Shown here in pieces: positions 49,274-60,259 of a stretch of DNA of 64,000 nt (positions are counted from its first letter, which is position 1; each line of letters starts with the position of its first letter). The notes under the pieces are model-generated. The model was not told where the DNA came from. It did not search any database and saw only the letters and a program-made list of their open reading frames with translations. This stretch comes from Rhodocyclaceae bacterium. Lineage in GTDB: Bacteria > Pseudomonadota > Gammaproteobacteria > Burkholderiales > Rhodocyclaceae. The position numbers were made by a program, and so were the translations under genes. The DNA lies in assembly GCA_016791115.1 (NCBI GenBank), contig JAEUNL010000023.1:16454-80453 (forward strand). Direction: 5' to 3'.

Positions 49274-49471
49274 ATGGTCGTCCTGCGCATCCTGGCGGTC
49301 GTCGCGGTCATCGCGATCGGCGGATGCATCCTGCTACATCTTTTTACCGGCGATCGCCGTTACCTCATCCTTGCCTGGCGGCTGTTCAGATACGCCGCCG
49401 TCGTTGCGCTGATCCTGTTCGGGTTGCTGATCGCGGAACGCCTGATGGGCGGGGCAATCCCTTTCGTTTGA
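49274..49471 (+). CDS. Small two-helix membrane protein
   Basis: A 65-residue protein made mostly of two hydrophobic segments, VVLRILAVVAVIAIGGCILL and FRYAAVVALILFGLLIAERL, separated by the basic loop FTGDRRYLILAWR. It starts 15 bases after lpxC on the same strand and so may be cotranscribed. No family recognised; a hairpin inner-membrane protein of unknown function. Confidence 0.6.
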   Translation: MVVLRILAVVAVIAIGGCILLHLFTGDRRYLILAWRLFRYAAVVALILFGLLIAERLMGGAIPFV

Positions 49472-49617
49472 AAAACCCGTGTCGCGTGGCGCCCTGTGTG
49501 GCGCATGGATAGGGCCTCTTCAGCCTGCAGCGCCCGCAATCCACTATTGATGCTGCTTCTAGCAGTGGGTGCCCGCTGGCCGAACATCCATGAGCGTTCC
49601 AGCGATACTTGCGGCCG

Positions 49618-50052
49618 CTAGTTCCCGTCGGACGCCCGAAAGCGTGCCAGCACGTCGCGTAGCGGCGATCCCTCAGGCAAGTTGGATTCCAGGTTAGCCA
49701 GCGCTCGCTTCGCGGTGTCGGGAACCGGCCGAACCTCGCGTGGCGGGCCCGCCGGGCGAAATCCGGCGACTTGCAGGCGCACCTCTATTCCGGTAAGGTC
49801 CACGCCTCGCTTCAAAAAATCGTCGACAAATCGCGGCTTTAGCTGGTTGAGTTTGGCGGCGACTGCGCCGTTGAAGGCGTGGATAACAAGAACCCCCACT
49901 TTGAGATTCGCAATCCAGCTGGATTGCGCAAGGTGTGCGGGCGCAATTTCCTCGTAGATGCGCTGCAGCTTGAGTAGCCGGCTCGCGTGTTGCTGAAGGT
50001 GCGCCAGCGTGTCGTTGGACTGGATGAAGGCGTCAAGCCGATTCGACTGCAT
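49618..50052 (-). CDS. dciA: DUF721 protein, DciA-like helicase loader
   Basis: A 144-residue protein with an N-terminal DUF721 domain (LKLQRIYEEIAPAHL, WIANLKVGVLVIHAFNGAVAAKLNQL) and a proline-rich tail. DciA loads the replicative helicase DnaB in bacteria that lack DnaC. The same order lpxC-dciA(opposed)-M23 peptidase-secA occurs in other beta/gammaproteobacteria. It is opposed to its flanking genes and diverges from the M23 gene with a 32-bp gap. Confidence 0.82.
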   Translation of the reverse strand: MQSNRLDAFIQSNDTLAHLQQHASRLLKLQRIYEEIAPAHLAQSSWIANLKVGVLVIHAFNGAVAAKLNQLKPRFVDDFLKRGVDLTGIEVRLQVAGFRPAGPPREVRPVPDTAKRALANLESNLPEGSPLRDVLARFRASDGN

Positions 50053-50084
50053 GTTGTAAGTCCGGTCCGGCCAGGAGGAAGACT

Positions 50085-51038
50085 TTGCATATTATTCTCG
50101 TCTCCGATCGACTCGCAACGGCGAAGACCATTTCCGTCTCGATGCGCCACATCGCGCTCTTTGCCGGTGTGCTGATGCTGGCGGTGCTCGGGCTATCGAC
50201 CCTGTTCTCTTTCATTACGCTGCGGCATGCGGCAGAACTGCGCCTGCCGTTCATCCAGGAAATCGCGTTGTCGATGCGCGCCGAAGAGGCGCAACGCACC
50301 CAGGCGTTCATGCGCGACAACCTGAATGCGATGGCCATCAAGATCGGCGAAATCCAGGCCCGCATGCTGCGCCTCGACTCGCTTGGCGAGCGCCTGGGCG
50401 GGATGGTCGGCATCAAACCACAGGAATTCAAGGCAGCCGAGAAGCCCGGGCAAGGGGGGCCGCTTGTGTTGCCGACGCAGCCATTCAGTGCGGAAGAGTT
50501 GCAGCGCCAGCTCGATCTGCTCGGCCAGCAGGTCGACATGCGCAGCGACTACCTCGGTCTGGTCGAGAGCGAACTGCTCGACGAGCGCGTGCGCAACAAT
50601 CTGCTACCGACCACCCTGCCAGTGCAGGCCGAGTGGAACACGTCCGGCTACGGCATGCGCATCGACCCCTTCACCGGCCATCGGGCCCTGCACGAAGGTG
50701 TGGATTTTCCCGGAGACGTCGGTACGTCGATCATGGCGGCAGCTGCAGGTGTCGTCATTGTCTCGGAAGTTCATCCGGGTTACGGCAACCTGATCGAGAT
50801 CGACCACGGCAAGGGCCTCACGACGCGTTATGCCCACTGTTCGAAGCTGCTGGTCCAGGCCGGAGCATTCGTCAAGCGCGGGCAGAAGATCGCCGAACTT
50901 GGATCGACGGGCCGTTCCACTGGACCTCATCTACATTTCGAAGTGCGTTCGAATGGAGCCTCGATGAACCCGAACAACTTCCTGCGCCACGCCCAGCAGA
51001 CCGATCTCGCGCTTGCCGCCAAGCTTCGCCGGCACTGA
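50085..51038 (+). CDS. M23 family metallopeptidase (cell-wall endopeptidase/activator)
   Basis: A 317-residue protein: an N-terminal membrane helix (about 22-42), a coiled-coil-rich linker, and a C-terminal lysostaphin-type M23 domain with all zinc residues (HEGVDFPGD for HxxxD and HLHFEV for HxH). It should act on, or regulate cutting of, peptidoglycan cross-links in the periplasm. The start is TTG 50085, supported by AGGAGGA at 50073-50079 and no better codon nearby. It lies between dciA and secA, as in relatives. Confidence 0.88.
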   Translation: MHIILVSDRLATAKTISVSMRHIALFAGVLMLAVLGLSTLFSFITLRHAAELRLPFIQEIALSMRAEEAQRTQAFMRDNLNAMAIKIGEIQARMLRLDSLGERLGGMVGIKPQEFKAAEKPGQGGPLVLPTQPFSAEELQRQLDLLGQQVDMRSDYLGLVESELLDERVRNNLLPTTLPVQAEWNTSGYGMRIDPFTGHRALHEGVDFPGDVGTSIMAAAAGVVIVSEVHPGYGNLIEIDHGKGLTTRYAHCSKLLVQAGAFVKRGQKIAELGSTGRSTGPHLHFEVRSNGASMNPNNFLRHAQQTDLALAAKLRRH

Positions 51039-51141
51039 CCGGCGGGCGCGCCGCCATCCCGGGTGACCCCCTGGCCCGTGCTAAAATCGCGACTTTTGTC
51101 GCGCGCGGCCTCTGCCCAGGCAATGCCGCCCATCGCATTCC

Positions 51142-53889
<2,748 letters not shown>

Positions 53890-53905
53890 TTCCGTTCGGA
53901 TCGGC

Positions 53906-53935
53906 CGGTACCGACTGAGCATCCTCTCGGTGCCG
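53906..53935 (+). terminator. Possible hairpin after secA
   Basis: CGGTACCGA (53906-53914) pairs with TCGGTGCCG (53927-53935) with one G.U pair and a 12-base loop, 17 bases after the secA stop. The T-run that follows is poor, so termination is uncertain. Confidence 0.3.
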
Positions 53936-54023
53936 TGATTCCGCTTCGATTCCCCAGCGCGCCGGTCGCACCTCCCGTGCGATCCGACCGGGAGCCGGTG
54001 CGCCATCTGCCACAGGAGGCGCC

Positions 54024-55259
54024 ATGCCCGTCAACTACCAGACTCCCGCCGCATCGCAGCTGTTGCCCGTTCCAGGTGTCAGGCTCGGCATTGCCGAGGC
54101 TGGTATCCGCAAGGCGAATCGGCGCGACCTGTTGCTGATCGAACTTGCCGCCGGTTCGCGCGTGGCCGGTGTCTTCACGCGCAACCGCTTTTGCGCCGCG
54201 CCGGTACAGGTTTGCCGGCAGCACCTCGGCAGCGAAGAATCGCCCGGCGACATTCGTGCGCTGGTCGTCAACACCGGCATCGCCAATGCCGGCACCGGCG
54301 AACAGGGCTGGCTCGCAGCACGTGCTACCTGCGCCGCGGTCGCGCAGAAGCTTTCGATTGCGCCCGAGCAGGTTCTGCCGTTTTCGTCCGGTGTGATCCT
54401 CGAGCCGCTGCCGGTCGAACGTATCGAAGCGGGGCTGCATGCATGCGTCGAGGATCTCGATGCGGACAACTGGTTCGACGCGGCGCATGCCATCATGACC
54501 ACCGATACGGTGGCCAAGGCTGCCTCGCGCCGAGTGGAGCTTGGCGGACGTCCGATCACGATCACCGGCGTCTCGAAGGGCGCCGGCATGATTCGCCCCA
54601 ACATGGCAACGATGCTGGGGTTCGTGGCAACCGACGCCAAGGTATCGCAGGCGGCACTCGCACGCATGGTGCGCGAGGCGGCGGACGAGTCGTTCAACTG
54701 CATCACGGTCGACGGCGATACCTCGACCAACGATTCTTTCATGCTGATCGCGACGGGCGCAGCCGGCGGCACGGACATCGACGAATCGTCCGCCGATTAC
54801 GCGGTTCTTGCCGAGGCCGTGACCGCGATCGCGAGCGAGCTTGCCCAAGCCATCGTGCGCGACGGCGAGGGCGCGACCAAGTACATACGCATCCAGGTCG
54901 AGGGCGGTGCTTCGCGCGCCGAGTGCAAGGCCGTCGGCTACGCAATCGCCCACTCGCCGCTGGTCAAGACGGCGTTCTTTGCGAGCGACCCGAATCTCGG
55001 GCGAATTCTGGCCGCTATCGGCAACGCCGGGATTGTCGATCTCGATGTGGACCGCATTCGCATGTGGCTGGACGACGTGCTCGTGGCACGCGACGGCGGG
55101 CGCAACCCCGCTTATCGCGAGGAGGACGGCGCCCGCGTGATGAAGCAGGCAGAGATCAGCATTCGCGTCGACCTGGCGCGCGGCGGCGCGGTCGCGAGCG
55201 TCTGGACCTGCGATTTCTCCTACGACTACGTCAAGATCAACGCAGATTACCGGAGCTGA
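54024..55259 (+). CDS. argJ: Bifunctional glutamate N-acetyltransferase / amino-acid acetyltransferase
   Basis: A 411-residue ArgJ of the arginine acetyl cycle: it moves acetyl from N-acetylornithine to glutamate and may also make N-acetylglutamate. The precursor self-cleaves before Thr196 in NMATMLGF, preceded by [29 protein letters not shown] and EGATKYIRI are family motifs. ATG 54024 follows AGGAGG. The position next to secA is conserved in relatives. Confidence 0.95.
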   Translation: MPVNYQTPAASQLLPVPGVRLGIAEAGIRKANRRDLLLIELAAGSRVAGVFTRNRFCAAPVQVCRQHLGSEESPGDIRALVVNTGIANAGTGEQGWLAARATCAAVAQKLSIAPEQVLPFSSGVILEPLPVERIEAGLHACVEDLDADNWFDAAHAIMTTDTVAKAASRRVELGGRPITITGVSKGAGMIRPNMATMLGFVATDAKVSQAALARMVREAADESFNCITVDGDTSTNDSFMLIATGAAGGTDIDESSADYAVLAEAVTAIASELAQAIVRDGEGATKYIRIQVEGGASRAECKAVGYAIAHSPLVKTAFFASDPNLGRILAAIGNAGIVDLDVDRIRMWLDDVLVARDGGRNPAYREEDGARVMKQAEISIRVDLARGGAVASVWTCDFSYDYVKINADYRS

Positions 55260-55274
55260 AACTGCGTCCGGCGC

Positions 55275-55658
55275 TCAGTGAAGGGTGCGCGGCATCGCGA
55301 GCGTGAATTCGGCGATTGGCGCCTCGAACTGGGTGCCGTCCTCGGCGGTCATCTGGTAGCTGCCTCGCATCGTTCCTACCGGCGTGCTCAGCGCACATCC
55401 GCTGGTGTATTCGAAGCTCTCTCCCGGCTTGAGAAACGGCTGGTTGCCGACCACGCCGAGCCCGCGCACTTCCTGCACCTTGCCGTCCCCGTCCGTGATC
55501 ACCCAGTGGCGCGAAATCAGCTGGGCGGCGACCCTGCCCGTGTTGCGGATCGCAATCGTGTACGAAAAAACGTAGCGCCCAGCCTCAATGTCCGACTGAT
55601 CGTCGAGGAACTGTGGCTGCGTGCCAATGGTGATGTGGTATTTGTCCTGTTCGGCCAT
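55275..55658 (-). CDS. apaG: ApaG protein
   Basis: A 127-residue DUF525 protein of immunoglobulin-like fold. Typical segments: FSYTIAIRNTG, LISRHWVITDGDGKVQEVRGLGVVGNQP and YTSGCALSTPVGTMRGSYQM. Start at 55658 (ATG, MAEQDKYHI); the frame to 55703 is not family-like. Function is unclear in bacteria (E. coli apaG lies in a complex operon; eukaryotic relatives bind F-box partners). It diverges from rpe with a 154-bp gap. Confidence 0.93.
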   Translation of the reverse strand: MAEQDKYHITIGTQPQFLDDQSDIEAGRYVFSYTIAIRNTGRVAAQLISRHWVITDGDGKVQEVRGLGVVGNQPFLKPGESFEYTSGCALSTPVGTMRGSYQMTAEDGTQFEAPIAEFTLAMPRTLH

Positions 55659-55772
55659 GGCGTAATTGAATCCGATTTGCGACCGACTGACAATCGTCTT
55701 CACGCCCGATCATCAGGATCATTCGGGGTCGGAGCAAAGAAAGCCTGATGCCGGCCAGCTGGCGCTTCTGTT

Positions 55773-55778
55773 TACAAT
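55773..55778 (+). promoter_or_regulatory. Putative -10 element of rpe
   Basis: TACAAT lies 35 bases before the rpe start in the apaG-rpe divergent gap; the -35 is weak. Confidence 0.35.
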
Positions 55779-55812
55779 CGACCGATCACATTTCAACGCC
55801 AAAGGTGTCGCC

Positions 55813-56478
55813 ATGTTCCGAATTGCGCCCAGTATTCTTTCCGCCAACTTTGCCCGTCTGGGCGAGGAGGTGACGAACGTCATCGATGCGGGTGCCGACT
55901 GGATCCATTTCGACGTGATGGACAACCACTACGTACCCAACCTGACCATCGGCCCGCTCGTGTGCGAGGCGATCCGCCCGCTGACGCAGGCGACGATCGA
56001 CGTCCATCTGATGGTCAAGCCGGTCGACCGTATCGTTCCGGACTTCGCCAAGGCGGGGGCGAATCTGATCAGCTTTCACCCCGAGGCGTCCGAGCACATC
56101 GATCGCACCATCGGCTTGATCAAGGACTGCGGCTGCCAGGCCGGACTGGTGTTCAATCCGGCCACGCCGCTCAACTATCTCGACCATGTGATGGACAAGC
56201 TGGACCTGATCCTGATCATGTCGGTCAATCCAGGCTTTGGCGGGCAGAAGTTCATCCCCGAAGCACTCGAGAAACTGCGCGCCGTTCGCAAGCGCATACA
56301 TGGTTCGGGGCGGGACATCCGGCTGCAGATCGACGGCGGCGTGAAGGTGGACAACATCGCGGAGATCGCCCGTGCCGGCGCGGACACCTTTGTCGCGGGA
56401 TCGGCGATCTACGGCACGAAGGATTACAAGGCCACGATCGATGCAATGCGGGCCGAGCTCGCCAAGGTCGCGCGCTGA
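55813..56478 (+). CDS. rpe: Ribulose-phosphate 3-epimerase
   Basis: A 221-residue TIM-barrel enzyme that interconverts ribulose-5-P and xylulose-5-P. Signatures: [17 protein letters not shown] (start), [19 protein letters not shown] with catalytic Asp, [28 protein letters not shown] and [11 protein letters not shown] with the second Asp. ATG 55813 is preferred over the upstream ATG at 55666. TGATG links it to gph. Confidence 0.95.
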   Translation: MFRIAPSILSANFARLGEEVTNVIDAGADWIHFDVMDNHYVPNLTIGPLVCEAIRPLTQATIDVHLMVKPVDRIVPDFAKAGANLISFHPEASEHIDRTIGLIKDCGCQAGLVFNPATPLNYLDHVMDKLDLILIMSVNPGFGGQKFIPEALEKLRAVRKRIHGSGRDIRLQIDGGVKVDNIAEIARAGADTFVAGSAIYGTKDYKATIDAMRAELAKVAR

Positions 56479-57176
56479 TGGACGTGGCGCAGAAGTTCGT
56501 CGTCCGCGCGGTGCTGATCGACCTCGACGGAACCCTGCTCGATACGATTCCCGACCTTGCCGAGGCGGCCAACCGCACCTTGGCCGAGATCGGGCGGACC
56601 CCGCTGCCTGCCGACACGGTACGTACTTACGTCGGCAAGGGAATTCCCGTTCTGGTGAAGCGTTGCCTCACCGGGCATCTCGACGACAACGTGGAGCCGG
56701 ATGCCGCCGAGCTTGCGCGAGCGCTGCCGATCTTCAAGCGTCATTATGCCGCAGTGAATGGCGAGCAGACCACCGTCTATCCGCATGTCGTCGAGGGCTT
56801 GCAGGTGATGCGCGAAAAGGGCTTGGAACTGGCCTGCATCACCAACAAGGCCGGAGACTTCACCCTGCCCCTGCTAGCCCGCACCGGCCTTGCGCCGTAC
56901 TTCCGCGTCGTAGTGAGCGGCGACACCACGCAGGAAAAGAAGCCCCATCCGGCACCACTGCTCTATGCCTGCGCGCAGTTCGGCATATCGCCGAACGAGG
57001 CGGTGATGATCGGCGATTCCACCAACGATGCGCTCGCGGGCCGCAATGCTGGCTGCCAGGTGCTGTGCGTGCCCTACGGCTACAACGAGGGCGGCGACGT
57101 CCACGACATCGATTGTGATGCTATAGTCGACTCGCTACTGGACGCTGCGAATATGCTGCGGCCGTCCGCAAGCTGA
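56478..57176 (+). CDS. gph: Phosphoglycolate phosphatase
   Basis: A 232-residue HAD-superfamily hydrolase that dephosphorylates 2-phosphoglycolate. Motif I is DLDGTLLDT near residue 15, motif II lies in CITNKAG, and motif III/IV is [11 protein letters not shown] then [17 protein letters not shown]. The rpe-gph-trpE order is a classic proteobacterial arrangement and supports the specific name. Start overlaps the rpe stop (TGATG). Confidence 0.93.
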   Translation: MDVAQKFVVRAVLIDLDGTLLDTIPDLAEAANRTLAEIGRTPLPADTVRTYVGKGIPVLVKRCLTGHLDDNVEPDAAELARALPIFKRHYAAVNGEQTTVYPHVVEGLQVMREKGLELACITNKAGDFTLPLLARTGLAPYFRVVVSGDTTQEKKPHPAPLLYACAQFGISPNEAVMIGDSTNDALAGRNAGCQVLCVPYGYNEGGDVHDIDCDAIVDSLLDAANMLRPSAS

Positions 57177-57203
57177 CAGCGGAAAATCCTTCATCCAATC
57201 ATC

Positions 57204-57287
57204 ATGATCCGATTTGCGCAACTGGGGAGTGTCGATGCAGCGCGCGGGGCTTGGCCCTGGCGACGCAGCACGGTCTGGCGCGTCTAG
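57204..57287 (+). promoter_or_regulatory. trpL: Candidate trp leader peptide upstream of trpE
   Basis: A 27-codon frame in the 180-bp gph-trpE gap encodes three Trp in nine residues (WPWRRSTVW) just before its stop at 57285-57287. Trp-rich leader peptides are the ribosome-stalling part of transcription attenuators of trp genes. The following 68 bases are GC-rich and can pair internally, but no classical U-run terminator is seen and the Shine-Dalgarno sequence is weak. Confidence 0.5.
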
Positions 57288-57355
57288 CGCCTTGCTGGGT
57301 GGCCGTGCGCAGCGCGCGGGCCGGTGACATTTCCGTTCAGGGTTGCCTTGGAATC

Positions 57356-58849
57356 ATGATCAACGAATCAGAGTTCAATCGTCTCGCCGGTCTCGGCTAC
57401 AACCGCATTCCGGTCACGCTCGAAACCTTCGCAGACCTCGACACACCGCTGTCGATCTACCTCAAGCTGGCCGACGCGCCGTACACCTACCTGCTGGAAT
57501 CCGTGCAGGGTGGCGAACGCTTCGGGCGTTACTCGTTCATCGGCCTTGCGGCCAAGACGCGCGTTGCGGTGTATGGCCGTACGGTGCTCACCATCACCGG
57601 CGACCGCATCGCCGAGCGCCGCGACTATTCGAACCCGATGGCTTTCGTCGCCGAGTTCAATTCGCGCTTCAAGGTGCCGCACATGGCCAGCCTGCCGCGC
57701 TTCTGCGGCGGGCTGGTGGGGGTGTTCGGCTACGACACGGTGCGTTACATCGAGCCCAAGCTGGCACAGACCGACAAGCCGGATTCCCTCGGCACGCCGG
57801 ACATCGTGTTGCTGCTCTCGGAAGAGATCGCGATCGTCGACAACCTTTCCGGCAAGCTCACGCTCGTCGTCTATGCCGAACCCGGCGTGCCAGGTGCGTA
57901 TCGGCACGCCGTCGATCGGCTGAAAGCGCTGCTTGCGAAATTGCGCGAGCCGGTGAAGATCCCAGCCGAACAGGCCTGCGTTTCCGAGCCGGCCGTTTCC
58001 GGATTCGGCGAGGAAGAGTTCAAGGCAGCCGTGCGTCGTGCCAAGCAGTACATCGTCGATGGCGACATCATGCAGGTGGTGCTGTCGCAGCGCATGAGCA
58101 AGCCCTTCAAGGCGAGTCCGCTCGCGCTCTACCGGGTGCTGCGCACGCTCAATCCGTCGCCGTACATGTTCTATTTCAACTTCGAGGATTTCCATGTCGT
58201 CGGCGCATCGCCTGAGATTCTGGTGCGCCTCGAGGAAGGCACGGTGACGGTGCGCCCGATCGCGGGCACGCGCAAGCGCGGCGCCACGCCGGCGGACGAT
58301 CTCGCGCTGGAGGCGGATCTGCTCGCCGACGAGAAGGAGCGTGCAGAGCATCTGATGCTGCTCGATCTCGGCCGCAACGATGCCGGACGGGTTGCGACCA
58401 CGGGCAGCGTGCGCGTAACCGACCGCTTCATCGTCGAACGCTACTCGCACGTGATGCACATCGTGTCGAACGTGGAGGCGAAACTGAAGCATGGCCTGGG
58501 TGCGCTCGACGTGCTGCGAGCGACGTTTCCGGCCGGTACCGTATCGGGTGCGCCCAAGGTGCGGGCGATGGAGATCATCGACGAGCTCGAACCGGTCAAG
58601 CGCGGGATCTACGCCGGTGCGGCAGGGTATCTCGGCTTCAACGGCGACATGGATCTGGCAATCGCCATCCGTACCGCAGTCATCAAGGATGGCGTTCTGC
58701 ACGTGCAGGCCGGCGCCGGCATCGTTGCCGATTCGGACCCCGACTCGGAATGGCTGGAAACGCAGAACAAGGCGCGCGCGCAGTTGCGTGCCGCGGAACT
58801 GGCGGAGGCGGGGCTCGATACCCGCTTCGACGGCGAGGCCGCGAAATGA
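57356..58849 (+). CDS. trpE: Anthranilate synthase component I
   Basis: A 497-residue chorismate-using enzyme, first step of tryptophan synthesis. The N-domain feedback motif [18 protein letters not shown] is present. The C-domain has [39 protein letters not shown] and [18 protein letters not shown]. Start at ATG 57356 rather than the frame-start at 57251. It needs the glutaminase TrpG, whose gene is broken by an integrated element 1.2 kb downstream. Confidence 0.96.
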   Translation: MINESEFNRLAGLGYNRIPVTLETFADLDTPLSIYLKLADAPYTYLLESVQGGERFGRYSFIGLAAKTRVAVYGRTVLTITGDRIAERRDYSNPMAFVAEFNSRFKVPHMASLPRFCGGLVGVFGYDTVRYIEPKLAQTDKPDSLGTPDIVLLLSEEIAIVDNLSGKLTLVVYAEPGVPGAYRHAVDRLKALLAKLREPVKIPAEQACVSEPAVSGFGEEEFKAAVRRAKQYIVDGDIMQVVLSQRMSKPFKASPLALYRVLRTLNPSPYMFYFNFEDFHVVGASPEILVRLEEGTVTVRPIAGTRKRGATPADDLALEADLLADEKERAEHLMLLDLGRNDAGRVATTGSVRVTDRFIVERYSHVMHIVSNVEAKLKHGLGALDVLRATFPAGTVSGAPKVRAMEIIDELEPVKRGIYAGAAGYLGFNGDMDLAIAIRTAVIKDGVLHVQAGAGIVADSDPDSEWLETQNKARAQLRAAELAEAGLDTRFDGEAAK

Positions 58850-58872
58850 ACGCGCGCGGGCCGCGCGCGCTT

Positions 58873-59496
58873 TCAGCGAACCTTGATTTCGACGCGCCGG
58901 TTGCGCGATTCGCTGACGTTGTCAGGCGTGGGAATATGGGGCTCCCGCTCGCCGCGCGCGACGATTTCGATGCGTTGCGCATCGATGCCCGCATTCACGA
59001 GCAGGTCGCGCACCTGTTTTGCCCGGCGCAGCGAAAGTTCGTCGTTGTAGGCCATGCTGCCGACCCGGTCGGCGTGGCCGGTGACGATGACTTCCGGCGC
59101 GGGGAAGGTGGCGACGTGGTGTTTGATCGCCTCGATGTCCTGTTTCGATTCGGCCGTGAGCCGGACCTGGTCGAACAGGTAGAACACGGTGTACTTGCGC
59201 GGGCGTTCAGGCAGGGCGTTGATCGCGACCTGAATGCGTTCGCGCGACGCTGCAATCTCGGCAGCGGTTTTCGTGAGACGGTTTCCACGGATGTCGGCCG
59301 AAGCGAAAGCGGTGTCGAGCGTGACCTGCTGGTCGCCGGCAGTCACGATCACCTTGCCGACCTTGCCGTCGGCGCCCGGCAGCAGCGTGATGCGCTCGCG
59401 GTTGCTGGCGGACGGACTGGTGGCAGCCGGGCCCGTCTTCGGCGCCGCGCAGGCAGAAAGCGCCAGCGCAAGCGCGACGATCAGGCAGCGGCGCAT
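58873..59496 (-). CDS. OmpA-family lipoprotein
   Basis: A 207-residue protein with lipobox SACA (Cys17), a Ser/Ala linker, and a C-terminal OmpA-like peptidoglycan-binding domain (VIVTGHADRVGSMAYNDELS, LSLRRAKQVRDLLV, ESRNRRVEIKV). Residues about 95-110 (YTVFYLFDQVRLT) form the usual domain start. It probably anchors to peptidoglycan. Start at ATG 59496 overlaps the FecR-domain gene's TGA; TTG 59499 is possible. Confidence 0.88.
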   Translation of the reverse strand: MRRCLIVALALALSACAAPKTGPAATSPSASNRERITLLPGADGKVGKVIVTAGDQQVTLDTAFASADIRGNRLTKTAAEIAASRERIQVAINALPERPRKYTVFYLFDQVRLTAESKQDIEAIKHHVATFPAPEVIVTGHADRVGSMAYNDELSLRRAKQVRDLLVNAGIDAQRIEIVARGEREPHIPTPDNVSESRNRRVEIKVR

Positions 59497-59954
59497 CAAT
59501 CGACCTCGATGGCGAACTCCGTGCCGCGCACGCCGATGGTTGCCGTCGGGGTCTTGACGGCGGCCGCTTCCGGCGAATGCTTGACCAACATGCCGCTGAC
59601 CATCGAGAAGGTGCCCTTTAGCACCGAGATCAGCATCTCGCCGACGTGCGTCGTCGCGTCGAATGCATATTTGTCGATGGCTACCGTGCTGTTCGGGCCG
59701 GACGATATCAGCGTGTCGTCCTTGAGCGTGATGCCCACCGAGCCGTCCGCACCCGTGCGCAAGCGATCCTGCGGAAAGACCTGGGCGCCCGGCGTGGCCT
59801 CGATCACGGCATCGCCGCGAAGAATGCTGACGCTGCCCTTGACGACCTTGATCATGCCTGCCGGGTCGGCGGCTTCGGCGTGTGGCGCGCCCAGCCCGAG
59901 GAACACGGCAAGCACGGCGACGAGAAACGTCTTTTGCTGCAAACGCAGGAACAT
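59496..59954 (-). CDS. FecR-domain periplasmic protein
   Basis: A 152-residue exported protein: signal peptide (QQKTFLVAVLAVFLGLGAPHAEA), then a FecR-type beta domain (GMIKVVKGSVSILRGD, DRLRTGADGSVGITLKDDTLIS, TPTATIGVRGTEFAIEV). It has no anti-sigma N-terminus, so it is a stand-alone envelope module, probably working with the OmpA-like lipoprotein it overlaps. Start at 59954 with GGGAGGAT upstream. The pair lies opposed between trpE and the trpG remnant. Confidence 0.85.
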   Translation of the reverse strand: MFLRLQQKTFLVAVLAVFLGLGAPHAEAADPAGMIKVVKGSVSILRGDAVIEATPGAQVFPQDRLRTGADGSVGITLKDDTLISSGPNSTVAIDKYAFDATTHVGEMLISVLKGTFSMVSGMLVKHSPEAAAVKTPTATIGVRGTEFAIEVD

Positions 59955-60074
59955 GCGAATCCTCCCTGAACGGGGCAGTCCGGATTTCCGGAACTCTGCG
60001 AACCGGATCATTCTACGGCATCGGACAGCGCGGACTTTAGCGATGCTGCCCAAGACATACAAGGTTACCCCGCC

Positions 60075-60104
60075 ATGCTGCTGATGATAGACAACTACGA
60101 TTGA
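60075..60104 (+). pseudogene. trpG: 5' remnant of trpG at the element junction
   Basis: ATG 60075 opens MLLMIDNYD, exactly the conserved N-terminus of anthranilate synthase component II (normally continuing SFTYNLVQY), then meets TGA at 60102. AAGG lies 10 bases before the ATG. The frame is not merely mutated: the sequence after GATT shows no trpG similarity, and an integrase gene follows. This is best read as the left junction of an integrated element. Confidence 0.8.
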
Positions 60105-60223
60105 CGTCCATCAAGCTCCGCTGCATTCCGTGGAAGTCGCGCAAGACAATGATTTAAAGCGATTCTTATTCCTTGTTGGTCCAGTGACGGCTAGGCCAAT
60201 CTGCCGCAAGTGTGTATATTTCC
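60105..60223. other. Left end of the integrative element
   Basis: A gene-free stretch, more AT-rich than the flank, between the trpG remnant and the integrase. It contains a near-FNR palindrome at 60101-60114 and a first copy of GTGTATAT at 60212-60219. No tRNA gene or transposon inverted repeat is seen. Confidence 0.55.
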
Positions 60224-60257
60224 GTGTATATCGAACCTCCTGAGAGGTGATATACAC
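60224..60257 (+). promoter_or_regulatory. Hairpin covering the integrase ribosome-binding site
   Basis: GTGTATATC (60224-60232) is perfectly complementary to GATATACAC (60249-60257); inside, CCTC (60236-60239) pairs with GAGG (60244-60247) around the tetraloop CTGA. GAGG is the Shine-Dalgarno sequence of the integrase at 60260, so the stem would hide it. As DNA it is also a likely repressor or recombinase-binding palindrome. Confidence 0.6.
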
Positions 60258-60259
60258 AG

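Noticed and set aside
60105..60259. tRNA attachment site for the integrase
   Set aside because: No tRNA-like cloverleaf or TPsiC arm is visible near the integrase; the trpG 5' end explains the junction better.
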